A DNA stretch of 44,400 nt, taken from the NCBI GenBank assembly GCA_041599115.1, contig JBFHXF010000007.1:1-44400 (forward strand), read 5' to 3'. Origin of the DNA: JACZUI01 sp041599115 (GTDB lineage: Bacteria > Actinomycetota > Acidimicrobiia > Spongiisociales > ZC4RG35). The notes under the pieces were generated by a model that had not been told where the DNA came from, ran no database searches, and saw only the letters and a list, made by a program, of their open reading frames with translations. The position numbers and the translations under genes are program-made. Positions within the stretch are counted from its first letter, which is position 1; every line of letters begins with the position of its first letter. Of this stretch, positions 25,552 through 33,341 are shown one piece after another.

Positions 25552-25629
25552 CGAGTGGTCCTAGTGCCTGAGAGTTTCCGGGAGGTGTTGCCCCTTCGGC
25601 GTCCCTTTGAAAAGGGACTCTCCCACTCG
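25552..25629 (-). promoter_or_regulatory. glycine riboswitch aptamer (single) controlling gcvP
   Basis: On the minus strand the leader of gcvP has the conserved glycine aptamer parts in order. GGGAGAG at the 5' side is followed by a GTCCCTTT/AAAGGGAC hairpin (plus positions 25601-25618), GCCGAAGGGGCAA (25588-25600), AAACTCTCAGG (25567-25577) and a GGAC segment. Closing stem P1 is seven perfect pairs, CGAGTGG with CCACTCG (25623-25629 and 25552-25558). Only one aptamer is visible. The 57-base linker to the ATG holds an AGCTG/CAGCT hairpin (25522-25541) but no U-tract, so control at translation is more likely than termination. Glycine should raise gcvP expression, as for this family generally. 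Confidence 0.9.
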
Positions 25630-25647
25630 GCGTCTTCGGCGTCCACC

Positions 25648-25653
25648 ATCTTA
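25648..25653 (-). promoter_or_regulatory. putative -10 box (TAAGAT) of the gcvP leader RNA
   Basis: On the minus strand TAAGAT lies 18 bases before the P1 stem of the riboswitch, so transcription from about 25641 would begin just upstream of the aptamer. A CTGACC-like -35 element is 20 bases further upstream, which is too far to be convincing. Confidence 0.35.
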
Positions 25654-25675
25654 CGAGATCCCCCACTAGTTCGGG

Positions 25676-27868
25676 TCAGTGCAACGAGACGAGGGGGCTA
25701 GTGGGCGGGAGGCTGACCACTGCGACCGGGACCCCGGCGTTCTCCAGAATGTATGAGACGCGGTGTCCGTAGAAGGGACGATCCGTCAGGGCCCTCGTGC
25801 TGGTGCCGAGAACGAGAAGGTCGAAGGCACCCGAGTTGGCAAAGGCCACGATCTCCTCCTCGGCATTGGGAGCGACTCTCACACCGGCCTCTACGGATAT
25901 TCCCAGTCGCTCACCGAAGGCCGCTGCCGCCGACACAAGTTCCTGGCCCGCCCTGAGGCTCTCATGCATCGACCCGCCCGGGAGGAGGATCCCCGAGCCT
26001 TCTGGTCTGTTCACTACATGCAAGGCGAACGGCCTGCCACCTGACGCCTTGGTGATCGAGTAGGCGAGCTCTTCCGCAGCCCGCGTGGACCGGGTGGCTG
26101 CAACCGGCACCAGGACACGATCGGGCAGTTCTTCACCAACCTCGTGATCGGGCGGAAACCGAACCACCACAGCGGGAATATCGATCCGCGCCAGAACCCG
26201 GTCGATGACGGTGTTGAAGCCACCGTCGCCCGGCTCAGTTGCTCCCATGAGCAACAGGTCGTATCCGAGGGCTGCCTCCCTCGAGATGGCACTAGCGGCG
26301 TCGCCAGCCACCCGACGGACCGATCTGGCACGTTCGACCAGCGCCAGCACGCTGCTGGGATCACCGGGATCTCCCTCGGCACGCCGGAACAACCGCCTCC
26401 AAAACCCGGGCTTTGCGGGATCGACCACGAGAACCGTGACGTCCGCATCGGGGAACACAGCGCTGGCAAGCCGGGCCGCGTACCGGCTGTTGGCGCCGCC
26501 CCGGGTCGGCAATAGCACCCGCTTGGCTCCCAGAATCTCGGAAGCGGCCTTCAGCTCCTCAGACTCGAGTCGTTTCGCCTCTTCCGGTGGGGTCTCCCAA
26601 CCCCGTACGACCAGCTTGAGAAGCTGGGGAGAGAGAATCGAGGTAAGGATGGCCGCCAGGACCATCACCGTGTAACCGGTCTCCGAGACGACGCCGAGGT
26701 TGAGACCGACGATTGCCACCACGATGCCCATGGCTCCCAAGGCCGAAAGGCCGGCACCGAGGGCAACTGCCTCCCGTCCCCGGATTCCACCAAAGAAGCC
26801 ACCGACCACAGTGCCCAGGATCTTGGAGACCACTGCCAGAACGATCAGGCCCGCGGTCCAGAGAACGGCCTCGGTGGTATTCAACAACCCGATGTCGACC
26901 CTCAAGCCCGAAAACGCAAAGAAGACCGGAGCGAAGAATGCAGCCGTAATCGTCTCGAGATTGGCGCCCACTTGAGGAAGCTGATGACGTAGCCCGGCCA
27001 CCATGATGCCGACGAGAAAGGCTCCGAGAATGGCCTCGAGGTTCAACGCCTGAGTCACGATTCCCCCGACGAGCGCGGCCACGAGAGTGATCGACACCGC
27101 GGCAGTGACCGACGAGCCACGGGCCATGACAAACCTGAGCAGCCGATCGAGAAACCAACGGCCAACCGTCAGGGCAACGACCAGAAAAGCTGTCAGACCA
27201 ATGAAGGAAACCAGCAGACGATCTGGGCGGAAACCATCCAGTGCGATGCCTGAGAGCGCCGCAAGGATGAGCCAACCGATCGAATCCATCGTCATCCCGG
27301 CGGCAAGCGTCACCTGACCGAAATTCCTTCGCAGGTAGCCGAGATCTTGAAGAATCTTGGCCACGACAGGCAGGGCGGATACGGAAAGGGCAAGGGCGAG
27401 AAAACCGGCGAAGACGCCGCGCTCTATGTTCTGTCCGACGAAGGACTCCGGGACGAGGAAAGCCACACTCCCTGAGGACAACAGCGGGACGAGCAGGGCA
27501 CCTGCGGAAACCGACAATGCCGCGACCCTGTACCTGGCGATGATGCCCAGATCCGTTTCGAAGCCGATTACGACGAGCAGCATGATGACTGCGAGCCAGG
27601 CGATGCCGAATATCACGGACCTCACCGACATATCTCCGAAGACCCATTCGAAGGAGTCCGGGGCGAGACGGCCAAATACGGTAGGCCCGAGGATTACCCC
27701 GGCCAGGAGCTCACCCACCACCGGGGGCTGACCCACCGTTTTCATGAGCCAGCCGAACACCCTGGCCACGCCCACGAGAAGGGTGAGTTGCACCAGAAAG
27801 ATGAGAATCTGGTGCTCGTCGAGAGGCGCGACCAGTGTGGACACCCCACCATCGGCAAATGTGTTCAC
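25676..27868 (-). CDS. CPA2-family cation:proton antiporter with two UspA domains
   Basis: A 730-residue protein in two parts. Residues 20-425 form a Na+/H+ exchanger (CPA2) membrane domain of about 12 helices, with PPVVGELLAGVILGP in the first conserved block, LLVVIGFETDL, and the MTMDSIGWL segment with an Asp in the ion path. Residues 450-600 and 605-725 are two universal-stress-protein domains; the second has the nucleotide-binding-type VLGTSTRAL...YGHRVSYILENAGVPVAVV pattern read in pieces. It probably exchanges Na+ or K+ for protons, with the UspA domains sensing nucleotides. Start GTG with TAAGTT six bases before it, 22 bases after ychF. Which cation moves cannot be told. Confidence 0.88.
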   Translation of the reverse strand: MNTFADGGVSTLVAPLDEHQILIFLVQLTLLVGVARVFGWLMKTVGQPPVVGELLAGVILGPTVFGRLAPDSFEWVFGDMSVRSVIFGIAWLAVIMLLVVIGFETDLGIIARYRVAALSVSAGALLVPLLSSGSVAFLVPESFVGQNIERGVFAGFLALALSVSALPVVAKILQDLGYLRRNFGQVTLAAGMTMDSIGWLILAALSGIALDGFRPDRLLVSFIGLTAFLVVALTVGRWFLDRLLRFVMARGSSVTAAVSITLVAALVGGIVTQALNLEAILGAFLVGIMVAGLRHQLPQVGANLETITAAFFAPVFFAFSGLRVDIGLLNTTEAVLWTAGLIVLAVVSKILGTVVGGFFGGIRGREAVALGAGLSALGAMGIVVAIVGLNLGVVSETGYTVMVLAAILTSILSPQLLKLVVRGWETPPEEAKRLESEELKAASEILGAKRVLLPTRGGANSRYAARLASAVFPDADVTVLVVDPAKPGFWRRLFRRAEGDPGDPSSVLALVERARSVRRVAGDAASAISREAALGYDLLLMGATEPGDGGFNTVIDRVLARIDIPAVVVRFPPDHEVGEELPDRVLVPVAATRSTRAAEELAYSITKASGGRPFALHVVNRPEGSGILLPGGSMHESLRAGQELVSAAAAFGERLGISVEAGVRVAPNAEEEIVAFANSGAFDLLVLGTSTRALTDRPFYGHRVSYILENAGVPVAVVSLPPTSPLVSLH

Positions 27869-27874
27869 AAGAGC

Positions 27875-27880
27875 AACTTA
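27875..27880 (-). promoter_or_regulatory. putative -10 box (TAAGTT) before the antiporter gene
   Basis: On the minus strand TAAGTT ends six bases before the GTG start, in the 22-base gap after ychF. It may give the antiporter its own leaderless transcript in addition to read-through from ychF. Confidence 0.38.
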
Positions 27881-27890
27881 ATGGCCGTGC

Positions 27891-28973
27891 TCAGACATTG
27901 AAACGAAACTCGACAACGTCATCCGGGCGCATGACGTAGGTCTTGCCTTCGGTCCTCACCAGCCCCCTGCTCCGGGCGGCGACCCTCGAGCCGGCCTCCA
28001 TGAGAGCGGCAAAGTCCACCACCTCGGCAGCTATGAATCCCCTTTCGAAATCTGTGTGTATCACCCCAGCGGCCTGTGGAGCCGTCGAACCGGTGCGGAT
28101 GGTCCACGCCCGCGCCTCTTTTTCCCCCGCGGTCAAGAAACTCTGAAGGCCAAGAGTCTGATAGGCCGCGCTGATCACGGCGTGCAGGCCCGGCTCGCCC
28201 TGACCGATCGACTCGAGCAATTCGGCCCGGTCCTCGCGGTTGAGACCCACCAGTTCCGATTCCACCTGGGCGTCGAGGAAAAGCGCCCGCGCGGGAGCCA
28301 CCAAATCGCCAAGACGATCCCGCTCGGCGTGATCCCCCAATACCGCCTCACTGCAATTGAACACGTAGATCACTGGTTTTGCCGTCAAAAGGTGAAGATC
28401 GGCAAACTCCCCCTCCCTGGCCATCAGATCGGTCGACCTGGAAATGAGGTCACCCGAAGCCACGACCTCGCGCAGTCTCTTGATCAGGTCGACCTTCGGC
28501 AGAAGCGATTTGTCCAGAGTCGCCTCCTTTTCGAGGCGGGGCAATCGTTTGTCTATCGTCGCCAGGTCGGCAATCGCCAGTTCGGTCTCGACAATGCTCA
28601 TATCCGACGCCGGATCCAATCGATCCCCCACGTGGACCACGTCGACCGAGTCGAACGCCCTGACCACATGACAGATCGCGGCAACATCCCGGATGTTGGC
28701 CAGGAAGCGGTTTCCCAACCCCTCGCCCTCGCTTGCCCCCTGCACCAGACCGGCGATATCAACGAAGGTGACCGTCGCGTGAACAATCTTCCCGGATTCG
28801 AACAGCCCTGCCAGGGCCTCAACACGTGGATCCGGTATCGGGACCACGCCGGTGTTTGGCTCGATGGTGGCAAACGGGTAGTTCGCCGCCAGAACCCCCG
28901 CGTCGGTCAACGCGTTGAACAGGGTTGACTTGCCGACATTGGGCAAGCCGACGATGCCGATTTCGAGACTCAT
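27891..28973 (-). CDS. ychF: ribosome-associated ATPase/GTPase YchF
   Basis: A 360-residue Obg-family P-loop protein. It has the Walker A GLPNVGKST (9-17), the switch region NYPFATIEPNTG, FVDIAGLVQGASEGEGLGN with the D-x-x-G motif, and an N-x-x-E motif (NCSE) in place of the N-K-x-D of GTPases, the change that lets YchF prefer ATP. A central coiled-coil segment (about 130-165) and a C-terminal TGS domain (about 275-358) complete the family layout. YchF binds ribosomes and modulates translation and the oxidative-stress response. It is divergent from gpsA and is followed by the antiporter gene. Confidence 0.95.
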   Translation of the reverse strand: MSLEIGIVGLPNVGKSTLFNALTDAGVLAANYPFATIEPNTGVVPIPDPRVEALAGLFESGKIVHATVTFVDIAGLVQGASEGEGLGNRFLANIRDVAAICHVVRAFDSVDVVHVGDRLDPASDMSIVETELAIADLATIDKRLPRLEKEATLDKSLLPKVDLIKRLREVVASGDLISRSTDLMAREGEFADLHLLTAKPVIYVFNCSEAVLGDHAERDRLGDLVAPARALFLDAQVESELVGLNREDRAELLESIGQGEPGLHAVISAAYQTLGLQSFLTAGEKEARAWTIRTGSTAPQAAGVIHTDFERGFIAAEVVDFAALMEAGSRVAARSRGLVRTEGKTYVMRPDDVVEFRFNV

Positions 28974-28982
28974 AGCTGGCGC

Positions 28983-28988
28983 AGGTTA
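28983..28988 (-). promoter_or_regulatory. putative -10 box (TAACCT) before ychF
   Basis: On the minus strand TAACCT ends nine bases before the ychF ATG. The spacing is a little longer than at other genes here, so at most a two- or three-base leader is inferred. Confidence 0.32.
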
Positions 28989-29011
28989 GGGAGGGCCGGT
29001 TTGTACCTGGC

Positions 29012-29017
29012 TACCGT
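29012..29017 (+). promoter_or_regulatory. putative -10 box (TACCGT) for leaderless gpsA
   Basis: TACCGT ends six bases before the gpsA ATG. The 50-base gap to ychF must hold both divergent promoters. No TTGACA-like -35 is present at 16-19 bases upstream. Confidence 0.42.
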
Positions 29018-29023
29018 GCCGAC

Positions 29024-30022
29024 ATGCAGAAGCTGGCGGTGATCGGAGCAGGCTCCTGGGGGACAACTGCCGGGGCCTTGGCCGCCCTTTCCACCCCAAC
29101 ACTGGTATGGGCAAGAAGAGAAGATCTCGCCGTCTCCATGAATCAAAGACGGGAGAACCCTCAGTACTTGCCCGGGTTTGAGTTGCCGCCCCTGCTCAGC
29201 GCAACGGCCGATCTATTCGAATGCGTGGAAGAGGCCGATGCCATAGCAGTCGCAGTCCCGTCACACGTCTTCCGCGAGGTACTGGCAACCGTCATTGCGT
29301 CCGTCGCCCCGGCCACGCCCATCATTTCACTGACAAAAGGCATCGAGCAGGGCTCTCTTGCGACAATGACACAGATAATCGCTCAACTCGGTCCGGGAAT
29401 AGAGCGCTCGTTGATTGGGGTGCTGACCGGTCCGAACCTCGCCAGCGAAATCGTTGGCGGCCAGCCCACCGCAGCGGTCATCGCCATTGAGGACGAGTCG
29501 GTTGCTCGCAGCCTCCAGAACGTGTTCATGGGGCCGACGTTTCGCGTCTATACCAACAACGATGTAATCGGCTGCGAACTGGGCGGTGCCCTCAAGAACG
29601 TGATGGCCATTGCTGCCGGTATGTCCGACGGGCTCGGTTTCGGTGATAACACCAAGGCGACTCTGGTGACGCGGGCCCTGGCCGAGATGACCCGGCTTGG
29701 CGTTGCTCTCGGTGGCAGGCCATCCACGTTCGCCGGACTCGCCGGGATGGGAGATCTCATAGCGACCTGTATGTCGGATCGGAGCCGGAACCACAAGGTC
29801 GGCTTCGGGCTCGCCCGAGGACAGGCCTTGGATGACATCATCGACGACATGCGGATGGTGGCCGAAGGTGTGAAAACGACCCGGGCGGCGCTCGATCTGG
29901 CGGCCGATCGAGGAGTCGTCATGCCCATCGCCGAGCATGTCGGCAAGGTGCTCTACGAGGGACTCAAACCCCGCGACGCGGTTCTCGACCTGATGACTCG
30001 CGACGCAAGGGCCGAGTCCTGA
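29024..30022 (+). CDS. gpsA: glycerol-3-phosphate dehydrogenase, NAD(P)+
   Basis: A 332-residue cytosolic enzyme that reduces dihydroxyacetone phosphate to sn-glycerol 3-phosphate, the backbone for phospholipids. The NAD(P) site GAGSWGT is at 8-14, SLTKGIE near 104-110 and LTGPNLASEI near 134-143. The catalytic lysine lies in GALKNVMAIAAGMSDGL, followed by GDNTKATLVTR. The GLAGMGDLIATC block and the C-terminal helix region are normal, and so is the length. The gene is divergent from ychF. It precedes the DMT permease gene by 37 bases and may be co-transcribed with it. Confidence 0.95.
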   Translation: MQKLAVIGAGSWGTTAGALAALSTPTLVWARREDLAVSMNQRRENPQYLPGFELPPLLSATADLFECVEEADAIAVAVPSHVFREVLATVIASVAPATPIISLTKGIEQGSLATMTQIIAQLGPGIERSLIGVLTGPNLASEIVGGQPTAAVIAIEDESVARSLQNVFMGPTFRVYTNNDVIGCELGGALKNVMAIAAGMSDGLGFGDNTKATLVTRALAEMTRLGVALGGRPSTFAGLAGMGDLIATCMSDRSRNHKVGFGLARGQALDDIIDDMRMVAEGVKTTRAALDLAADRGVVMPIAEHVGKVLYEGLKPRDAVLDLMTRDARAES

Positions 30023-30059
30023 GACGCAACCCCCATCTCTCCCAGGTGTTCTCATCATC

Positions 30060-30965
30060 ATGAACGCAAATCGATTGATAACCACTGGTCATGGAACGAA
30101 TCGAAGCGCCTTTTCACCATCAGACTGGGGGTTGTTCATCGGCCTGAGCTCGATATGGGGTGCCTCCTTCTTGTTCATGGCGATAGGCCTCGACGCCTTT
30201 CACCCCGGGCTGATCACTTGGATGCGGGTCGGTTTCGGTGCCCTCGTCATGTTGGCCCTGCCCCGGGCTCGCAGAAACCCCGTCCCGGTTGCGGACCGTG
30301 GCCGGGTTCGATTTCTCGGCCTGATCTGGGTCGCCATCCCTCTGACGATCTTCCCCATCGCGCAACAGTGGGTCGATTCCTCGGTGGCCGGGATGCTCAA
30401 TGGGACCGTTCCCATCTTCACGGCGGTCATCGCATCTGTTCTTCTTCGACATCTCCCCGGAAGACTTCAACTCGTGGGACTAGCCCTGGGATTCGCGGGG
30501 ATCATTGCCATCGCAGTACCTTCCTCGGGCGGCGGGCGGACTGCCGCCATCGGGGTATCCCTGATTCTCGTCGCGACCCTCTGCTACGGCTTCGCCACCA
30601 ACATCATCACTCCTCTTCAACAAGCACACGGGTCGATCCCGGTCATTGCCCGAATCCAGTGGACTGCTGTCGTCCTGGTCACCCCCTACGGCATCTATGG
30701 GCTCTACCACTCGGAGTTCGCCTGGGCATCACTGCTAGCGACACTGGCCGTCGGCATCCTCGGCACTGGAATCGCCTTTGTGATGATGGCGACCCTGGTG
30801 GGCAGGGTCGGACCGACCAGGTCTGCCTTCATCACCTATGTGATCCCAGTGGTTGCTCTGATCCTCGGCATAGCATTTCGCGACGAAACCATCAGCCCAC
30901 TGGCGATCGGAGGAGCAGTCCTGGTGATCGTCGGGGCTTTGCTTGCCTCTCGCCGGGAGACATGA
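30060..30965 (+). CDS. DMT-superfamily (EamA) permease
   Basis: A 301-residue protein with about ten hydrophobic helices arranged as two EamA repeats (roughly residues 25-148 and 160-298). The first repeat opens with SSIWGASFLFMAIGLD and an F-H-P-G-L-I-T-W-M-R turn, and the second ends with the usual GGAVLVIVGALLASR helix. Proteins of this family export amino acids, sugars or other metabolites; the substrate cannot be predicted. The ATG is assigned because it is the first in frame after gpsA, but the ribosome site is weak and the first 20 residues are polar. Confidence 0.82.
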   Translation: MNANRLITTGHGTNRSAFSPSDWGLFIGLSSIWGASFLFMAIGLDAFHPGLITWMRVGFGALVMLALPRARRNPVPVADRGRVRFLGLIWVAIPLTIFPIAQQWVDSSVAGMLNGTVPIFTAVIASVLLRHLPGRLQLVGLALGFAGIIAIAVPSSGGGRTAAIGVSLILVATLCYGFATNIITPLQQAHGSIPVIARIQWTAVVLVTPYGIYGLYHSEFAWASLLATLAVGILGTGIAFVMMATLVGRVGPTRSAFITYVIPVVALILGIAFRDETISPLAIGGAVLVIVGALLASRRET

Positions 30966-31003
30966 CGTGACATGCTCGCTGCAATGAGGCGATACAACGT
31001 CCG

Positions 31004-31420
31004 ATGCGGAAGGAAGCACCCGGTTTGACCCTGCATGAGTCAAAGCTCCGGGTTTGGCTGTCGGTCAGCACGCCGGCGATGCTGGTCACGCTGGCCGTGC
31101 TGTTCGCCTTGAGCGAAGCCAATATCTGGATCTGGTTGCTCATGGGTGGGGCAGGAGCCATTCTCGGTGTATTCGTCCTGTTTGATTTCGCCTTGTCGGT
31201 GGTCGTTGACGATCGGGGTATCGCCCGGCGATGCGTCCTCCGGACTGAGATGATCGAGTGGGGAACCATCCAGCGAATCACAACCCCGTTGCGTCGTGGG
31301 ATCGCAGTGGTCACTCAAGACGGCCGGCATCACATCCTGATCGACAGAAGACTCCACAGGACGGAACTCGACCTCTTCGCGACCCAGGCAAAACTGCGCG
31401 CAATAGAATTCAAGGAATGA
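31004..31420 (+). CDS. small membrane protein with PH-like domain
   Basis: A 138-residue protein. Two hydrophobic helices lie at about residues 24-40 and 42-64, followed by a cytosolic segment of about 70 residues with alternating strands (VVVDDRGIARRCVLRTE, MIEWGTIQRIT, GIAVVTQDG) like bacterial PH (bPH) domains. The role is unknown. A TTG at 31025, ten bases after GGAAGGA, is a plausible alternative start. It precedes the ECF sigma gene by 42 bases, but that gene seems to have its own promoter. Confidence 0.6.
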   Translation: MRKEAPGLTLHESKLRVWLSVSTPAMLVTLAVLFALSEANIWIWLLMGGAGAILGVFVLFDFALSVVVDDRGIARRCVLRTEMIEWGTIQRITTPLRRGIAVVTQDGRHHILIDRRLHRTELDLFATQAKLRAIEFKE

Positions 31421-31426
31421 CCCGCT

Positions 31427-31456
31427 GGACATGCATGACGCCGATCAGGGCATAAT
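31427..31456 (+). promoter_or_regulatory. promoter of the ECF sigma gene, apparently leaderless
   Basis: TGGACA at 31427-31432 (five of six with TTGACA) and CATAAT at 31451-31456 (five of six with TATAAT) are separated by 18 bases. The expected start of transcription, six or seven bases after the -10, falls on the ATG at 31463. This is the best two-element promoter in the window. Confidence 0.55.
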
Positions 31457-31462
31457 CAGGTC

Positions 31463-32062
31463 ATGGCAGACCGGTCTGATGCTGAACTGCTGACCGCGTC
31501 GTCCGCCGGTTCGGCTGACGCGTATTCGACCTTCTTCCGGCGCCACGTCGGGCCGATCACCCGCTATGCGGTCAGACGATGCAGCAACCCCGAGGACGTC
31601 GCCGATCTCGTCGCCGAGTGTTTTCTGGTGGCACTCCAGTCGGCGCATCGTTACATCCCCGAAACCGATACGGCACTTCCGTGGCTGTTTGGAATAGCGA
31701 GGCGACTCCTCGCCAAACAGCGTCGCAAGTTCGTGGGAAACCGCCGTCTGGAGGTCAAAGCCTCCAACGCATTCCCGGTCTTCTCTGCGGCGGAGGACAA
31801 CGAGGTGGCTTCTGCGATCGACGCCGCCCGCCAAGCGCCTTCCCTGGAGGCCGCCTTGGCCTCGTTGACCAACGCGGAGCGGGAGGTTCTGGAACTGGTT
31901 GCATACGATGGTCTGAGCCCATCGGAGGCTGCCGCCGCCCTGGACATCACCCCGAACGCTGCCCGGCTCCGCCTCTCGAGGGCTCGTCGATCCGTGCGCG
32001 CTCAGATTGCCCCTGCCCCTCTTGCCACCACCGGAGCAGAGGACACCGAATATGCATTCTGA
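31463..32062 (+). CDS. ECF-type sigma-70 family RNA polymerase sigma factor
   Basis: A 199-residue sigma factor with only regions 2 and 4. Region 2 (about 18-85) has the core-binding N-P-E-D-V-A-D-L-V-A-E-C-F and the WLFGIARRLL promoter-melting helix. Region 4 (about 128-180) has LTNAEREVLELVAYDGLS and SEAAAALDITPNAARLRLSRAR, the helix-turn-helix that reads -35 boxes. It directs RNA polymerase to a set of stress or envelope genes that cannot be named here. Its stop overlaps the start of a small membrane protein gene by 11 bases, the usual position for an anti-sigma factor. Confidence 0.9.
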   Translation: MADRSDAELLTASSAGSADAYSTFFRRHVGPITRYAVRRCSNPEDVADLVAECFLVALQSAHRYIPETDTALPWLFGIARRLLAKQRRKFVGNRRLEVKASNAFPVFSAAEDNEVASAIDAARQAPSLEAALASLTNAEREVLELVAYDGLSPSEAAAALDITPNAARLRLSRARRSVRAQIAPAPLATTGAEDTEYAF

Positions 32063-32435
32063 GCTACGACGCCCATCGTCGATTCATCTCGACAGGTTCG
32101 TGGCTGCCCTCGACGAGCGACTCCGCCACGAAGTCCGGGTGACCCGTCGTGTTCTGGTGCCGATCGCGGTAACGCGTCTGATCCGCTCCTTGAAGATCCG
32201 TTCGATGGCCTTCGTGCAGGGTGGTGCTCTGGCACTGACCGCACTGGCCGTGATGGTGGCGGTCGGTATCGGGCCGGCAGTCAACAGCCAATGGCACAAC
32301 GGCCCTTCGGAACCGCTGGCTGCGCCGTCAATTCACTCGGATTCGCTGCTCCTCGTCAAGAGCCGCACCTCCGCCTTTGGGGTGGCGATCGAAGGGCGTC
32401 ACACCACGCTCGTGACCAGGGGCATCTATCAATAG
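32052..32435 (+). CDS. small single-pass membrane protein, possible sigma partner
   Basis: A 127-residue protein. Residues 1-56 are basic and hydrophilic, residues 57-76 form one hydrophobic helix (ALALTALAVMVAVGIGPAV), and the last 50 residues are polar. The arrangement fits an N-in single-pass protein. It lacks the H-x3-C-x2-C zinc motif of ZAS anti-sigma factors. Since its ATG lies inside the end of the ECF sigma gene, translation is coupled, and an anti-sigma role is inferred from position and topology only. I do not recognise a family. It converges with nurA with a three-base gap. Confidence 0.65.
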   Translation: MHSELRRPSSIHLDRFVAALDERLRHEVRVTRRVLVPIAVTRLIRSLKIRSMAFVQGGALALTALAVMVAVGIGPAVNSQWHNGPSEPLAAPSIHSDSLLLVKSRTSAFGVAIEGRHTTLVTRGIYQ

Positions 32436-32438
32436 CGG

Positions 32439-33341
32439 TCACGCGGCGGCGACACGAAGGGCCCGCATCGCCAGATCGCGATCACCCAGGCGTCGGCGGA
32501 GCTCGCGTTCGAGCCCCCCAATCGGATAGAGGTTCTGCGGCGCCCGGGGGTCCTTGTGCCGCGCCGACGCATAACGTGGAAGAGAGGCCGTCACCAAGTA
32601 CGCCAGCCGGGCCGCCTCCGCTACCGGCATATCTGCCTTCACTTCACAGCGCACCAGACCGCCGACCGGGCCCGATCCGTTGGCAAGACGCAAATACCAC
32701 GAGAACCTGCTCCACGATGTGGCCGTCAGAAACAATGGAGTCCGCGATCCGACGGGCAGCTTCACCAGTGTCGCTCGCAAATCATCTGGCAAGTACTGGA
32801 CATGTTGGGTCTTGATGTATCCAATAGCCCGATCGACATGGCGCCGGTGTGAGAGCGGTCCGTCGACCACCACGAGCTCGGCATCGGCCTGCCGGGAAGC
32901 CACCTCGCCCTCGAGATCGCCCATCCGCTCCTGGATCCCAAGCCAGAGTTCCTCTGGCGTCGACCCGCGAGTCGTCATCACCTCGTAGGTGCCCATGGAG
33001 GTTGCAACAGGATCGGCATCCACGCCCGTGAACAATCCACGCCGAACTTCTGCGGACACAACCTCAGCTCTTCCGTTGCAGCGGACGGCGCCCGCAGCGA
33101 AGGTGGCAGCAAGACCGAAGGCGGGAAACTGCTCCCCTCGCTCTATCCAGAGGTTGGCGTCCACTCTGCGAACACCGTCGACAAAGAGAATGTCCTCACA
33201 AGGACCACACTCGGGAATGAGTGGTCGCCAGTCGACCGACCGAACCTCAATGGAAGGATCGACATCCTTGGTGGAATCGATCAGCTCGGCCTGCGAGGGT
33301 GTCCCGTATTCAGGGTCCCACGATTCGACGGTGAATCTCAT
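32439..33341 (-). CDS. nurA: NurA-like nuclease of the HerA/Mre11/Rad50 operon
   Basis: A 300-residue protein with the NurA-domain layout: ILFVDGVRR with Asp55 as the first metal ligand, LVVVDGPLS with Asp160, and IGYIKTQ with Lys177. Later come GLVRCEVK and a C-terminal HKDPRAPQNLYPIGGLE segment typical of the family. NurA is a metal-dependent single- and double-strand nuclease that works with the HerA helicase in resecting DNA ends. I chose ATG 33341, which overlaps the sbcC TGA by one base (TGATG); an in-frame TTG precedes it. It is the last gene of herA-sbcD-sbcC-nurA. I rely on motifs and context, so the assignment is good but not certain. Confidence 0.78.
   Translation of the reverse strand: MRFTVESWDPEYGTPSQAELIDSTKDVDPSIEVRSVDWRPLIPECGPCEDILFVDGVRRVDANLWIERGEQFPAFGLAATFAAGAVRCNGRAEVVSAEVRRGLFTGVDADPVATSMGTYEVMTTRGSTPEELWLGIQERMGDLEGEVASRQADAELVVVDGPLSHRRHVDRAIGYIKTQHVQYLPDDLRATLVKLPVGSRTPLFLTATSWSRFSWYLRLANGSGPVGGLVRCEVKADMPVAEAARLAYLVTASLPRYASARHKDPRAPQNLYPIGGLERELRRRLGDRDLAMRALRVAAA

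Noticed and set aside
25630..25675. A second, upstream glycine aptamer
   Set aside because: This stretch lacks the GCCGAAGG and CTCTCAGG blocks; only a GCCGAAGACGCC sequence resembles part of it.
31004..31024. Firm choice of the ATG start for the PH-like membrane protein
   Set aside because: A TTG at 31025 with GGAAGGA upstream is equally plausible, so the start was left open.
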